64,000 nucleotides of DNA from Candidatus Thiodiazotropha endolucinida (lineage in GTDB: Bacteria > Pseudomonadota > Gammaproteobacteria > Chromatiales > Chromatiaceae): the NCBI RefSeq assembly GCF_001715975.1, contig NZ_MARB01000005.1, forward strand, positions 124,001-188,000, in the 5' to 3' direction. Within the stretch, counting starts at the first letter, position 1, and every line of letters begins with the position of its first letter. A program made the position numbers and the translations under genes. This document shows positions 1 through 7,593 of the stretch, one piece after another. The notes beneath the pieces are model-generated. The model saw only the letters and a list, made by a program, of their open reading frames with translations, was not told where the DNA came from and searched no databases.

Positions 1-5
1 GGTGG

Positions 6-571
6 ATGTTTCTGGCTGCGATCGTTGTCGGACTGTTTTGGTTATTTGGTAAAGGTTTTACAGACTACATGGGGAGTATTATTGATGGCATGAAAACTAA
101 CAATCGGGGAGGTGGTTTCGAAGCGATAATCGGTCAAATCATCGTCACCATTGTTATGGCCTTGGTGATAGGAGTAATCGCTGGTGGATTTGTTCTGATG
201 CTGATTGCACTCCTCGGTGCCGGAGTGCTCTTTTCATGGCGATCGTTTCACTTGTATAAAAAAGCCGAATTGGGTCAATCCAAAAGCATTGAGAATGTTG
301 ATCAGATTGAGCCGGTTATAGACACCGTGCTTAAGCTGAGCAGAAAGATATTCGCACCGCGCCTGGTGGTGGTGCGTGTCAACTCGGCCAGTACGATGCA
401 CTTGAGAAAATCTCCGTGCTGCCTGTTACAAATACGGATGCGGTCAAGACTGAGCGGCGCCTGGTTAAGCTGCTCGATGGTGAAAGCGTGCTGGCCTATC
501 GTAGTGATGGAACGCGTGACACAATACGTTTTACCAAGCAGCTAAGAACGAGGTTGAATGATCTCTACTAG
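6..571 (+). pseudogene. Frameshifted small membrane protein gene at window edge
   Basis: The reading frame opening at base 6 gives an N-terminal part with two or three hydrophobic segments (about residues 1-15 and 45-78), followed by a charged stretch. From about base 340-385 that frame turns into implausible cysteine/arginine-rich sequence. The frame one base back (-1) continues convincingly, with residues such as QYDALEKISVLPV, to a TAG stop at 569-571. This looks like a single-base deletion or a sequencing error that splits one gene of about 188 codons. The start may lie upstream of the window, because only five bases precede the ATG. I do not recognise the family. The C-terminal half is soluble and charged, so the protein would probably be anchored in the inner membrane with a cytoplasmic or periplasmic tail. 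Confidence 0.5.
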
Positions 572-604
572 CCGTTTCAGTGCTCGTCGGTGCCCGATAT
601 CCTT

Positions 605-622
605 CCCACGCTGGAGCGTGGG
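605..622. repeat. REP-like palindrome (CCCACGC-TGGA-GCGTGGG)
   Basis: A perfect 7-bp inverted repeat with a 4-base loop, flanked by TT on the left and AA on the right, so the outer ends also pair. The form TTCCCACGCTNNAGCGTGGGAA is familiar to me as a dispersed palindrome in many gammaproteobacterial genomes, sometimes linked to REP-associated tyrosine transposases. I see only this one copy in the window and no transposase gene beside it. Confidence 0.5.
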
Positions 623-843
623 AACAACAGGCCCAGACCATCGATAAAAAGGATCAGGAATAGCCTCTCACCCTGCGGATACCCGCCACCGCAACAGCAC
701 GCGTTACCGAAACACAACGATGGGGGATCGGTCAGGGTGTCTTTGGCTCCTTTTCAGATTCGTGTGTTTTCGACTTGAGGATCGATATAAAACAGAGGAC
801 AAGACATTCACCCTGAACAGGGCGATGGGTGTATGGCCTTTGT

Positions 844-1365
844 TTAAGGCTTGGCTTGTTCCTTCACCTGCTCCCAGAACTGCCTCCAGAACCCCTTCTG
901 CTCTTCGATCTTGTCCAGACGCTGCTCTATAGCGTGTAAGGCCTCGGCGATCTCTTCCTGCTGGTCATCTGTCTGCGATTCGTCAGGTACCTGCTGTCTG
1001 CCGGTCGCTGACCGCTGGCTGCTCAGAATCAACCGCTCTATCCATTCTCCGATAGCAACACCCTGACGATTGGCTTCCTCTTGGGCATATTGCCGGGTTG
1101 TTTCGGATATACCTTTCAGCAGCCACCGATTGGCGGGCTTTTTTTTCACTCGCGGCACAGCTTTTTTAGGTGGGGTCTTTTTCTTGGAGGCTGAAGATGG
1201 CATTTTGTTGGCGCTGCTCTTTATTGTTTTACTGGCCGACTTCTTTTTTTTGCTATGTTTCAGTGTGATCGGCCGTTGCGGTAGAGCTGAATAGTCCCGG
1301 GCTGGCCGCTTGGGCGGTTGTTTGGGGGTGGTGCCGGATTTGTCGCTACTTCGTTTATCTCTCAT
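844..1365 (-). CDS. Lysine-rich basic protein with ribbon-helix-helix-like motif, unknown function
   Basis: This protein of 173 residues has three parts. Residues 1-80 are low-complexity, rich in Lys, Ser and Pro, and strongly basic, resembling histone-like tails. Residues 81-114 form a compact segment containing WLLKGISETT and later GVAIGEWIERLI. It resembles the short ribbon-helix-helix-like motif found at the start of alphaproteobacterial PodJ and Sel1-type polarity proteins. Residues 135-160 form a short acidic coiled coil, ending in an aromatic/basic tail. The ATG at 1365 is the first in frame. The gene stands alone on the reverse strand, with no operon partner. A nucleic-acid-binding or localisation role is a guess from composition only. 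Confidence 0.6.
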   Translation of the reverse strand: MRDKRSSDKSGTTPKQPPKRPARDYSALPQRPITLKHSKKKKSASKTIKSSANKMPSSASKKKTPPKKAVPRVKKKPANRWLLKGISETTRQYAQEEANRQGVAIGEWIERLILSSQRSATGRQQVPDESQTDDQQEEIAEALHAIEQRLDKIEEQKGFWRQFWEQVKEQAKP

Positions 1366-1711
1366 GTGACTGGTCGAGTGCTGCCTTTTATGCGCCGGCC
1401 GGAAACGCCAAGTGATGGTGTGTCGCCATCGGTCTTCCGCTTGGTGCCCTGGGTCCCTTTTCGGAAAGATGTCAATTATACGTAGAAGACGCTTTTATCT
1501 GCGTAGTGTAGCGGAAATCGCTAACAAATGAGGAGAAATCGTTGCCATCTCAACGCTTGAGGCTGCGTTGTTGCGGGTATAGTACTGAGATCTCTAATGT
1601 CTTGGTGCCTGTGGTCTTTGCGGGTGGGGGAGGTGAATTAACGGTGCAGTGACCATCCATCGACAAGTCATTCCTTATCGATCGAGAGTGGGACGGTGAG
1701 GTCGTGTTGGA
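1366..1711. other. Intergenic stretch with no convincing gene
   Basis: I see no conserved-looking reading frame here. A 36-codon frame starting with TTG at 1542 has an AGGAG ribosome-site-like sequence in front, but its product has no recognisable character. Parts of this stretch may be the promoter and leader of the reverse-strand gene ending at 844. Confidence 0.4.
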
Positions 1712-1810
1712 TCAGACGATAAGACTGATCAGCACAAAGACCGCCCAGATACTCGCCGCAGCCAGGACAAGCGTATCGATGGATAGCAGGGGATTATTTG
1801 GCATTTTCAT
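1712..1810 (-). CDS. Possible small membrane peptide, 32 residues
   Basis: A short frame from ATG (1810 downward) to TGA (1714-1712). The ATG is preceded by GAGAGG with 7 bases between. The peptide starts MKMPNNPLLS and then forms one hydrophobic helix (about residues 13-32) rich in Leu, Val, Ala and Ile with one Trp, ending directly at the stop. Many bacterial small proteins have this layout of a short polar N-terminus and one membrane helix. There is no homology information. Support comes only from the ribosome site, the clean hydrophobic helix and the lack of another gene here. Confidence 0.4.
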   Translation of the reverse strand: MKMPNNPLLSIDTLVLAAASIWAVFVLISLIV

Positions 1811-1931
1811 GGTTTTACCTCTCAACTACTCTCGGTATACCGTTACAACTTCAAGCCAAAGCCGATGCCTTTGAGGTGCGAAGGCCACCACCTATGATGT
1901 CGGCAGACTAGGCTTTTTTTTAAGCGGCTGC

Positions 1932-1947
1932 ATTGCGAATTCGCAAT
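1932..1947. repeat. 16-bp perfect palindrome upstream of rnpB
   Basis: ATTGCGAATTCGCAAT is a perfect palindrome centred about 68 bp upstream of the proposed rnpB -35 element. It is AT-rich at the edges and could be a binding site for a dimeric regulator. A run of eight T residues lies just to its left, so a weak terminator function is an alternative. Confidence 0.35.
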
Positions 1948-1999
1948 TCAAACACCGACATATGTTTTGAGCTGCGGGTTTGGGTTATGGTGAGGTAGC

Positions 2000-2028
2000 T
2001 TGTCAGGCAGGCGAATTACCCCTAAAGT
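2000..2028 (+). promoter_or_regulatory. rnpB promoter (TTGTCA-N17-TAAAGT)
   Basis: The -35 TTGTCA lies at 2000-2005 and the -10 TAAAGT at 2023-2028, with an optimal 17-base spacer. Transcription would start near 2035-2036, exactly where the first P1 helix of the RNase P RNA begins. That agreement is the main support. Confidence 0.65.
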
Positions 2029-2035
2029 GAAGCCA

Positions 2036-2400
2036 GGGAGTCAGCCGGACAGCCGCTGTGTCGAATGATGCAGAGGAAAGTCCGGGCTCCGACGGGCTGG
2101 GTGCCAGGTAACGCCTGGGGGGCGCAAGCCTACGGAAAGTGCCACAGAAAACATACCGCCATCGGCTCAGGCTGTTGGTAAGGGTGAAATGGTGCGGTAA
2201 GAGCGCACCGCAACGCTGGTAACAGCGCTGGCAGGGTAAACCCCACCCGGAGCAAGACCAAATAGAGGGACGGATGTGCCATGGTGCATATCGAGTGCGG
2301 CCCGCACTGTCCCTGGGTAGGTTGCTTGAGGTGTGTGGTGACGCATATCCCAGATGAATGGCTGTCCTCGACAGAACCCGGCTTACAGGCTGACTCCCGC
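2036..2400 (+). ncRNA. rnpB: RNase P RNA, bacterial class A
   Basis: This is the catalytic RNA of RNase P, which trims the 5' leader from pre-tRNAs. The conserved 5' core GAGGAAAGTCCGGGCTCC lies near 2070, and the 3' core ACAGAACCCGGCTTAC lies near 2371-2386. The terminal P1 helix is exact over 11 bp: 2036-2046 pairs with 2388-2398. The CCCACCCGGAGCAAG segment near 2240-2255 is also typical. The 3' end is set from P1 plus a short tail and may be off by a few bases. Reverse-strand frames across this region are shadows. As I recall, rnpB next to mraZ is also the arrangement in Pseudomonas. Confidence 0.95.
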
Positions 2401-2426
2401 TTCTCTCTCCACATTCCTCCACTCTC

Positions 2427-2444
2427 TGGGGGATTCATCCCCCA
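2427..2444 (+). terminator. Hairpin downstream of rnpB, possible terminator
   Basis: TGGGGGATTCATCCCCCA forms a 7-bp stem with a 4-base loop about 30 bases after the RNase P RNA. It is followed by ATCTCTTAATAAA, so the U tract is weak. It may end or protect the rnpB transcript. Confidence 0.45.
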
Positions 2445-2572
2445 TCTCTTAATAAATCACTTTAGGTTTGAAGGTCATATTGCTGTATTTAAAGTGGTTA
2501 GCCGGTTCTTGTCGGTGCTTTTAATTGCTCGCCTAAGCCACTGAGCAGCAAAGAGTTTTTACGTTCTCTACC

Positions 2573-2602
2573 TTGACAAGGTGGTGGATGGGGTCCTAAT
2601 AT
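2573..2602 (+). promoter_or_regulatory. Predicted mraZ/dcw promoter (TTGACA-N18-TAATAT)
   Basis: A perfect -35 TTGACA at 2573-2578 and a near-perfect -10 TAATAT at 2597-2602, with an 18-base spacer. Transcription would start near 2609, about 54 bases upstream of the mraZ start. Its position and strength fit the main promoter of the whole division cluster. Confidence 0.75.
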
Positions 2603-2626
2603 GGGTTGAAGTGGAAGAATGTGGAG
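2602..2626 (+). promoter_or_regulatory. MraZ operator: three TGGRN repeats at 10-bp spacing
   Basis: TGGGT at 2602, TGGAA at 2612 and TGGAG at 2622 are direct repeats of period exactly 10, each separated by five bases. MraZ is known to bind such TGGGN repeats (with 5-base spacers) in front of its own gene in E. coli. The first repeat touches the last base of the -10 element, so bound MraZ would block the promoter. Confidence 0.7.
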
Positions 2627-2662
2627 AATTAGGGAAAATCGATCCATCAAAGGGGCGCTGAC

Positions 2663-3118
2663 TTGTTTCGCGGGATTTCATCACTCAATCTGGATGCCAA
2701 GGGGCGGCTTGCGATACCGACAAAGTATCGCGAACAGCTTGTGGCCGCCTGTAGTGCCGAGTTGGTGATCACCGTCGACAAGGATCACTGCCTGCTGATC
2801 TATCCCAAACCCACCTGGCTCGAGATTGAAGAGAAGCTCAGGTCGCTGCCGTCATTTGATGAGACCGCGCGGTTTCTGCAGCGGCTCTATATCGGTAACG
2901 CACATGAAATCGATATGGACAGCCAGGGCAGGATCCTGCTTCCACAGGAGTTGCGACGATTTGCCGACCTCAACAAAAAGGTTGCCCTGGTGGGTCAAAT
3001 AAATAAGTTTGAGTTGTGGGACGAGAAAGCTTGGAACAGCCGGCAGGAGGCTCAGTTGGCGAAGGTGGATATCAACAAGCTCGATCTGCCGGAAGAGTTC
3101 AAGTCACTCTCGATCTGA
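2663..3118 (+). CDS. mraZ: MraZ, transcriptional repressor of the division cluster
   Basis: A protein of 151 residues, the usual length, built from two swapped-hairpin (AbrB-like) halves. Each half carries the DxxxR signature: D11-R15 in DAKGRLAIP and D86-R90 in DSQGRILLP. MraZ forms a ring that binds direct repeats upstream of its own gene and tunes dcw transcription. Matching repeats are present at 2602-2626. The start is TTG at 2663, preceded by AAGGGG at a spacing of 7, and the N-terminus [11 protein letters not shown] fits the family. The TGA stop overlaps the rsmH ATG by one base. Confidence 0.95.
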   Translation: MFRGISSLNLDAKGRLAIPTKYREQLVAACSAELVITVDKDHCLLIYPKPTWLEIEEKLRSLPSFDETARFLQRLYIGNAHEIDMDSQGRILLPQELRRFADLNKKVALVGQINKFELWDEKAWNSRQEAQLAKVDINKLDLPEEFKSLSI

Positions 3119-4047
3119 TGAAGCAGGCCCACGATTCAGTGCTGCTTCAGCCCTCGATAGAGGCGCTGAAGATCGATCCGGCCGGTATCTATATTGATGG
3201 TACCTTCGGTCGAGGCGGGCACAGTCGTCAGATTTTACATGCGTTGGGTGAGCGGGGGCGGTTACTGGCTATCGACAGGGATCCGGACGCGGTGGCTTTT
3301 GGCAGGAAGAGGTTTGGTCAGGATGCTCGCTTTCGAATCGTACAGGAGAGCTTCGCCATGCTGGCCGAGGTGTCTGAACAGGCTGGGTTGATGGGAAAGG
3401 TCAACGGCATCCTGCTGGACCTGGGGGTCTCCTCCCCCCAGTTGGATCAGGCTGAGCGCGGTTTCAGTTTCACTAAGGACGGGCCTTTGGATATGCGTAT
3501 GGATCCCGATAGTGGCATCTCGGCGGCCGAGTGGTTGGCTCAGGCCGAGATGAAGCAGATCGCAGAGGTCTTGAAGGCCTATGGCGAAGAGCGCCATGCG
3601 AAGCGGATTGCACGGGCCATCGTTGAAGCGAGAGCACAAAACCCTATTACATCGACGCTGCAATTGGCGGAAATTGTGAGCGGGGCAAATCCCGCATGGG
3701 AAAAGAGCAAGCACCCGGCGACGCGCAGTTTTCAGGGGATACGCATCTATATCAACAGCGAGTTGGATGCGCTGCAGAGGGCATTGCAGTCGGTAATCGA
3801 TGTATTGGCGATCGGGGGTCGATTGGCGGTAATCAGTTTTCACTCACTGGAGGATCGGATAGTAAAACGCTTCATGCGTGATCAGGCGAAAGGCGATCGG
3901 TATCCCCCGGGAGTGCCGGTCACCCGGGACAGTATGCAGCCTCGTCTGCGTCTGGTGGGCAAGGCGGTACGGCCGGGTGATGATGAAACCGCAGCCAATC
4001 CGCGGGCTCGAAGTGCGGTGCTGCGTGTTGCGGAGCGACTCTCTTGA
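3118..4047 (+). CDS. rsmH: 16S rRNA (cytosine1402-N4)-methyltransferase RsmH
   Basis: This 309-residue SAM-dependent enzyme methylates N4 of C1402 in 16S rRNA, near the ribosomal P site. The N-terminus [13 protein letters not shown], the SAM-binding loop [10 protein letters not shown] (about residues 27-36) and AIDRDPDA are the family hallmarks. An insert domain follows, then the C-terminal [14 protein letters not shown] block. I place the start at ATG 3118, which overlaps the mraZ stop. A longer frame opens at 3016, but its extra 34 residues overlap mraZ and match no family member. The gene was formerly called mraW. The stop overlaps the ftsL start. Confidence 0.95.
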   Translation: MKQAHDSVLLQPSIEALKIDPAGIYIDGTFGRGGHSRQILHALGERGRLLAIDRDPDAVAFGRKRFGQDARFRIVQESFAMLAEVSEQAGLMGKVNGILLDLGVSSPQLDQAERGFSFTKDGPLDMRMDPDSGISAAEWLAQAEMKQIAEVLKAYGEERHAKRIARAIVEARAQNPITSTLQLAEIVSGANPAWEKSKHPATRSFQGIRIYINSELDALQRALQSVIDVLAIGGRLAVISFHSLEDRIVKRFMRDQAKGDRYPPGVPVTRDSMQPRLRLVGKAVRPGDDETAANPRARSAVLRVAERLS

Positions 4048-4316
4048 GTCGTACCGGACACATACTGTTTGCGATATTGATGGCAGCGGTGCTGGCATCG
4101 GCGATAGCTGTTGTCTACAGCAAATATCTAAGCCGCAAACATTTCGTCGTGTTGCAGGAGCTACAGGCGGAGAGGGAGCGTATCGGCATCGAATGGGGGC
4201 GCCTGCAATTGGAAGAGAGCACCCTGGCGACTCATTCGGAAGTGGAAAAAAGGGCACGGGACAGACTGAAAATGCATCTGCCCCAATTTGATGAAGTTGT
4301 AGTGATCAGGCGCTAA
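4044..4316 (+). CDS. ftsL: Cell division protein FtsL
   Basis: A bitopic inner-membrane protein of 90 residues: a short N-terminus, one membrane helix at about residues 6-25, then a periplasmic coiled coil (about 30-75) rich in Glu, Gln and Leu. FtsL joins FtsB and FtsQ to activate FtsWI septal peptidoglycan synthesis. The size, the topology and the position between rsmH and ftsI identify it, since sequence conservation in this family is low. The TTG start at 4044 shares TTGA with the rsmH stop. ftsI follows two bases later. Confidence 0.9.
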   Translation: MSRTGHILFAILMAAVLASAIAVVYSKYLSRKHFVVLQELQAERERIGIEWGRLQLEESTLATHSEVEKRARDRLKMHLPQFDEVVVIRR

Positions 4317-4318
4317 TC

Positions 4319-6058
4319 ATGGCGGGCGGAAAGAAGAGAAAGAACCACCAGGCGGAAGTCATCAGGCTACCGAGTTATCGCGCCCGGCGCATCACTGTGC
4401 TTGTGGTGATCGGACTGGCCTTCGCTGCTCTGATCTGGCGATCCGTCGATCGCCAGGTGTTTGAGACCGCCTTTCTGCAGGAACAGGGTGAGATGCGTTA
4501 CCTGCGCACCATGAAGGTCAGTGCCAGTCGGGGCATGATCGCAGACCGCAATGGAGAGCCGCTGGCAATCAGTACTCCGGTTAAAAGCGTGGCCGCCAAC
4601 CCGAAAGTCATCAAGGGCGACAGCGAAACCATCGGTGCGCTTGCATCGACCCTGAATCTCGATCCTGATCGCCTGCGCAGGTTACTCTCCAGTGAACGTG
4701 GGTTTGTCTATCTCAAAAGACGCGTCAATCCCGACATTGCAGAGCAGGTGGATGCCCTCGAGCTGGATGGGATCGACCTGCTTACCGAGTACCGTCGTTT
4801 CTATCCAAGTGGTGAGGTAATGTCGCATATCGTCGGTTTCACCAATATCGATGACCAGGGGCAGGAGGGGATAGAACTGGCATACGATGAGTGGCTCAGC
4901 GGCAGTGCCGGTGCAAAGCGGGTGATCAAGGATGGCAAGGGGCGCGTGGTTGAACAGGTGGAGAATATCCGCAGTCCTTTCCCCGGCAAGGAACTGAAAC
5001 TCAGTATCGACCGGCGCCTGCAGTTTCTCGCCTACCGGGAACTCAAGGCAGCGGTGAGCAAGCATAAGGCGCGGTCGGGATCAGCGGTGATCCTGGATAG
5101 CCGCAGTGGTGAAATTCTGGCGATGGTCAACAGCCCGTCATACAACCCGAACGCACTGCGTGGCCGCCGCTCCAGCAGTCTGCGCAACCGTGCGGTAACC
5201 GATGTCTTCGAACCCGGATCCACCATCAAGCCGTTCACTGTGGCGGCGGCAGTGGAGTTGGGACGTTTTAATCCCAATACGCCGATCGATGTCTCCCCCG
5301 GCCAGATGAAGGTGGGACGCTATCTGGTAAGGGATAACCGAAACTACGGCATGATCGATGTGGCGACAGTATTGCGTAAATCGAGCAATGTGGGTGCGAG
5401 CAAGATTGCCCTGTCGATGCAGCCGGAGACCTTGTGGAGACTCTTTTCGGGCCTGGGTTTCGGTGAGAGTCCTTATAGTCAGTTCCCCGGCGAGTCCGGT
5501 GGTCGGCTGCCGCACTTCTCCGATTGGTCCAGTTTTGAACAGGCGACCCTCTCCTTCGGTTATGGGCTCTCCGTGACCCCATTGCAGCTTGCCAGGGCCT
5601 ACGCGGTGCTGGCCAACGACGGTTTGCGCATGCCGGTCTCGTTGCTGAAGCTTGATCAGCCTGTGGAGGGTGTCAGGGTGATGCGCAAGAGTACCGCCAG
5701 GACAGTGGTCGAGATGTTGGAGGCCGTGGTGTCCAATGAGGGGACGGCGCCTCAGGCCGCAGTCCCCGGTTATCGCGTGGCCGGCAAGACGGGGACAGCA
5801 AAAAAATCGGTAGCCGGGGGATATGCGGAGGATAAATATCTCTCCCTTTTTGTCGGTATCGCACCGGCCGGCGACCCCCGTCTGGTGATGGCGGTGTTCA
5901 TCGATGAACCCAAAGGCAAGGAGTATTACGGTGGTTTGGTGGCTGGGCCGGTCTTCTCAAGGGTGATGAGTGGCGCTCTGAGATTGTTGAACATTCCTCC
6001 CGACAAGCACTGGCATGAAAATAATACCCTGATGGCTCGATTGGGGGACCGGCAATGA
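4319..6058 (+). CDS. ftsI: Peptidoglycan D,D-transpeptidase FtsI (PBP3)
   Basis: This class B penicillin-binding protein of 579 residues cross-links septal peptidoglycan as the partner of FtsW. A basic cytoplasmic tail is followed by a membrane helix (about residues 26-43), the PBP dimerisation domain and the transpeptidase domain. All three active-site motifs are intact: S301-T-I-K (nucleophile Ser301), S355-S-N and K490-T-G. The ATG at 4319 lies two bases after ftsL, and the stop overlaps murE (ATGA). No truncation or odd composition is seen. Confidence 0.96.
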   Translation: MAGGKKRKNHQAEVIRLPSYRARRITVLVVIGLAFAALIWRSVDRQVFETAFLQEQGEMRYLRTMKVSASRGMIADRNGEPLAISTPVKSVAANPKVIKGDSETIGALASTLNLDPDRLRRLLSSERGFVYLKRRVNPDIAEQVDALELDGIDLLTEYRRFYPSGEVMSHIVGFTNIDDQGQEGIELAYDEWLSGSAGAKRVIKDGKGRVVEQVENIRSPFPGKELKLSIDRRLQFLAYRELKAAVSKHKARSGSAVILDSRSGEILAMVNSPSYNPNALRGRRSSSLRNRAVTDVFEPGSTIKPFTVAAAVELGRFNPNTPIDVSPGQMKVGRYLVRDNRNYGMIDVATVLRKSSNVGASKIALSMQPETLWRLFSGLGFGESPYSQFPGESGGRLPHFSDWSSFEQATLSFGYGLSVTPLQLARAYAVLANDGLRMPVSLLKLDQPVEGVRVMRKSTARTVVEMLEAVVSNEGTAPQAAVPGYRVAGKTGTAKKSVAGGYAEDKYLSLFVGIAPAGDPRLVMAVFIDEPKGKEYYGGLVAGPVFSRVMSGALRLLNIPPDKHWHENNTLMARLGDRQ

Positions 6059-7593
6059 TGGCTGCCGAGCGCATCATGGAAGGAGTGACACTGACATCCC
6101 TGCTGCATGGAATAGTCTCCATGCCGGCGCATGATGATCGTGAAGTGACCGGGATCGCCCTGGATAGCCGCGAAGTATCACCGGGGGCGCTCTTTATTGC
6201 TTGTGCCGGTGAACATCATCATGGATTGGCTTTTGCCGAACAGGCGGTCTCCCGGGGTGCTGCGGCCATTGTTTGGGAAGCGGGTGCTGCAGGTGGAAAA
6301 AAGCTGGCAGCCGATGTGAAGCTGCCCGTGCCCCTGTTGGCGGTACCTGGCCTATCACGTTATGTAAGCCGGATCGCCGGCCGTTTTTACCGGCATCCCA
6401 GCCGTCAGATGACCGTCTATGGGATAACCGGCACCAATGGCAAGACCAGTATCAGTCAATTGTTGGCCCATGCGCTGACGAGCGAGATCCCCTGCGGCAT
6501 CATGGGTACCCTGGGTGTGGGGCTCCCCGGGCAATTGAAGTCAACCGGTTATACAACCCCCGATGCGGTGACCTTGCAGAGACATTTGCATGAACTGCTG
6601 GCGCAGGGTGTTGGCGCGGTGAGCATGGAAGTTTCATCCCATGCATTGGATCAAAATCGGGCTGCTGCTGTGGCATTTGATTGTGCAATCTTCACAAACC
6701 TCAGCCGCGATCATTTCGATTATCACAGAACGCTGGAAAACTATGCCGCGGCAAAACAGAGGCTGTTTCATATGCCGGACCTCAGCAGTGCGGTGATCAA
6801 TCTCGATGACAGTTTCGGCAGAACCATTGTCGGATCGATGGCGGAAGGGGTGAAGCTGCTGGGATACAGTCTCGAGCCGGCAGCTGAATTGCCGGCCGGT
6901 CTTACCGGATGGGCACGGGCCTTGGAGATAGATCCCACTACCCAGGGAATGCGTATCAAGATCTCGACCCACCTGGGCGAAGCTGATCTGGAGACAAAAC
7001 TGCTTGGTCGCTTCAATGCGGCCAATCTACTGGCGGTCCTGTTGGTGCTGTTGCAACGGAACTGGTCTTTGCAACGCGCTGTGGCGGTGCTTTCGGAGCT
7101 CAATACCATCCCCGGCCGGATGGAGTTGTTGGGCGGCGGAGAGAGACCTGGCGTCGTGGTCGACTACGCCCATACCCCGGACGCCCTGGAAAAGGCTTTG
7201 CAGGCCCTTCGGGTGCACTGTCCTGGTTCGCTCAGTGTGGTTTTCGGCTGTGGCGGCGACCGCGATCGCGGTAAGCGCCCGCTGATGGGCGAATTGGCCG
7301 AACAGCTGGCCGATCGAGTAATCATTACCGATGACAATCCGCGCAGTGAACCGAGCGGTGAAATCATTCATCAGATCCTGGCCGGCATGAAGATGTCGGA
7401 CAGGGCGATGGTCGAACCCGATCGGCATCGTGCAATCCATGTTGCTATTGCCCATGCATCGCCGGGTGACCTGGTGCTGGTGGCGGGCAAGGGTCATGAG
7501 GACTACCAGCTTGTCGGGGAGAAGGTGCTCCATTTCGATGATCGTGAACAGGTCGCAGCCGCACTCGATGCGTGGTCGGTGGAGGCCCAATGA
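6055..7593 (+). CDS. murE: UDP-MurNAc-L-Ala-D-Glu:meso-diaminopimelate ligase MurE
   Basis: This cytoplasmic Mur ligase of 512 residues adds the third residue of the peptidoglycan stem peptide. The ATP-binding loop GTNGKT lies at about residues 126-131. The DNPR motif at 427-430 is the signature that selects meso-diaminopimelate rather than lysine, so the wall is predicted to be DAP-type. The usual three domains (uridine-binding, central ATPase, C-terminal) are all present. ATG 6055 overlaps the ftsI stop (ATGA). A second ATG follows at 6058, so the exact start is uncertain by one codon. Confidence 0.96.
   Translation: MMAAERIMEGVTLTSLLHGIVSMPAHDDREVTGIALDSREVSPGALFIACAGEHHHGLAFAEQAVSRGAAAIVWEAGAAGGKKLAADVKLPVPLLAVPGLSRYVSRIAGRFYRHPSRQMTVYGITGTNGKTSISQLLAHALTSEIPCGIMGTLGVGLPGQLKSTGYTTPDAVTLQRHLHELLAQGVGAVSMEVSSHALDQNRAAAVAFDCAIFTNLSRDHFDYHRTLENYAAAKQRLFHMPDLSSAVINLDDSFGRTIVGSMAEGVKLLGYSLEPAAELPAGLTGWARALEIDPTTQGMRIKISTHLGEADLETKLLGRFNAANLLAVLLVLLQRNWSLQRAVAVLSELNTIPGRMELLGGGERPGVVVDYAHTPDALEKALQALRVHCPGSLSVVFGCGGDRDRGKRPLMGELAEQLADRVIITDDNPRSEPSGEIIHQILAGMKMSDRAMVEPDRHRAIHVAIAHASPGDLVLVAGKGHEDYQLVGEKVLHFDDREQVAAALDAWSVEAQ

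Noticed and set aside
1542-1652. 36-codon frame starting with TTG after AGGAG
   Set aside because: The product has no recognisable features and a TTG start; a ribosome-like site alone is too weak.
2003-2438. Two reverse-strand reading frames of 139 and 102 residues
   Set aside because: They lie on the complement of the RNase P RNA gene, whose conserved core and P1 helix are certain.
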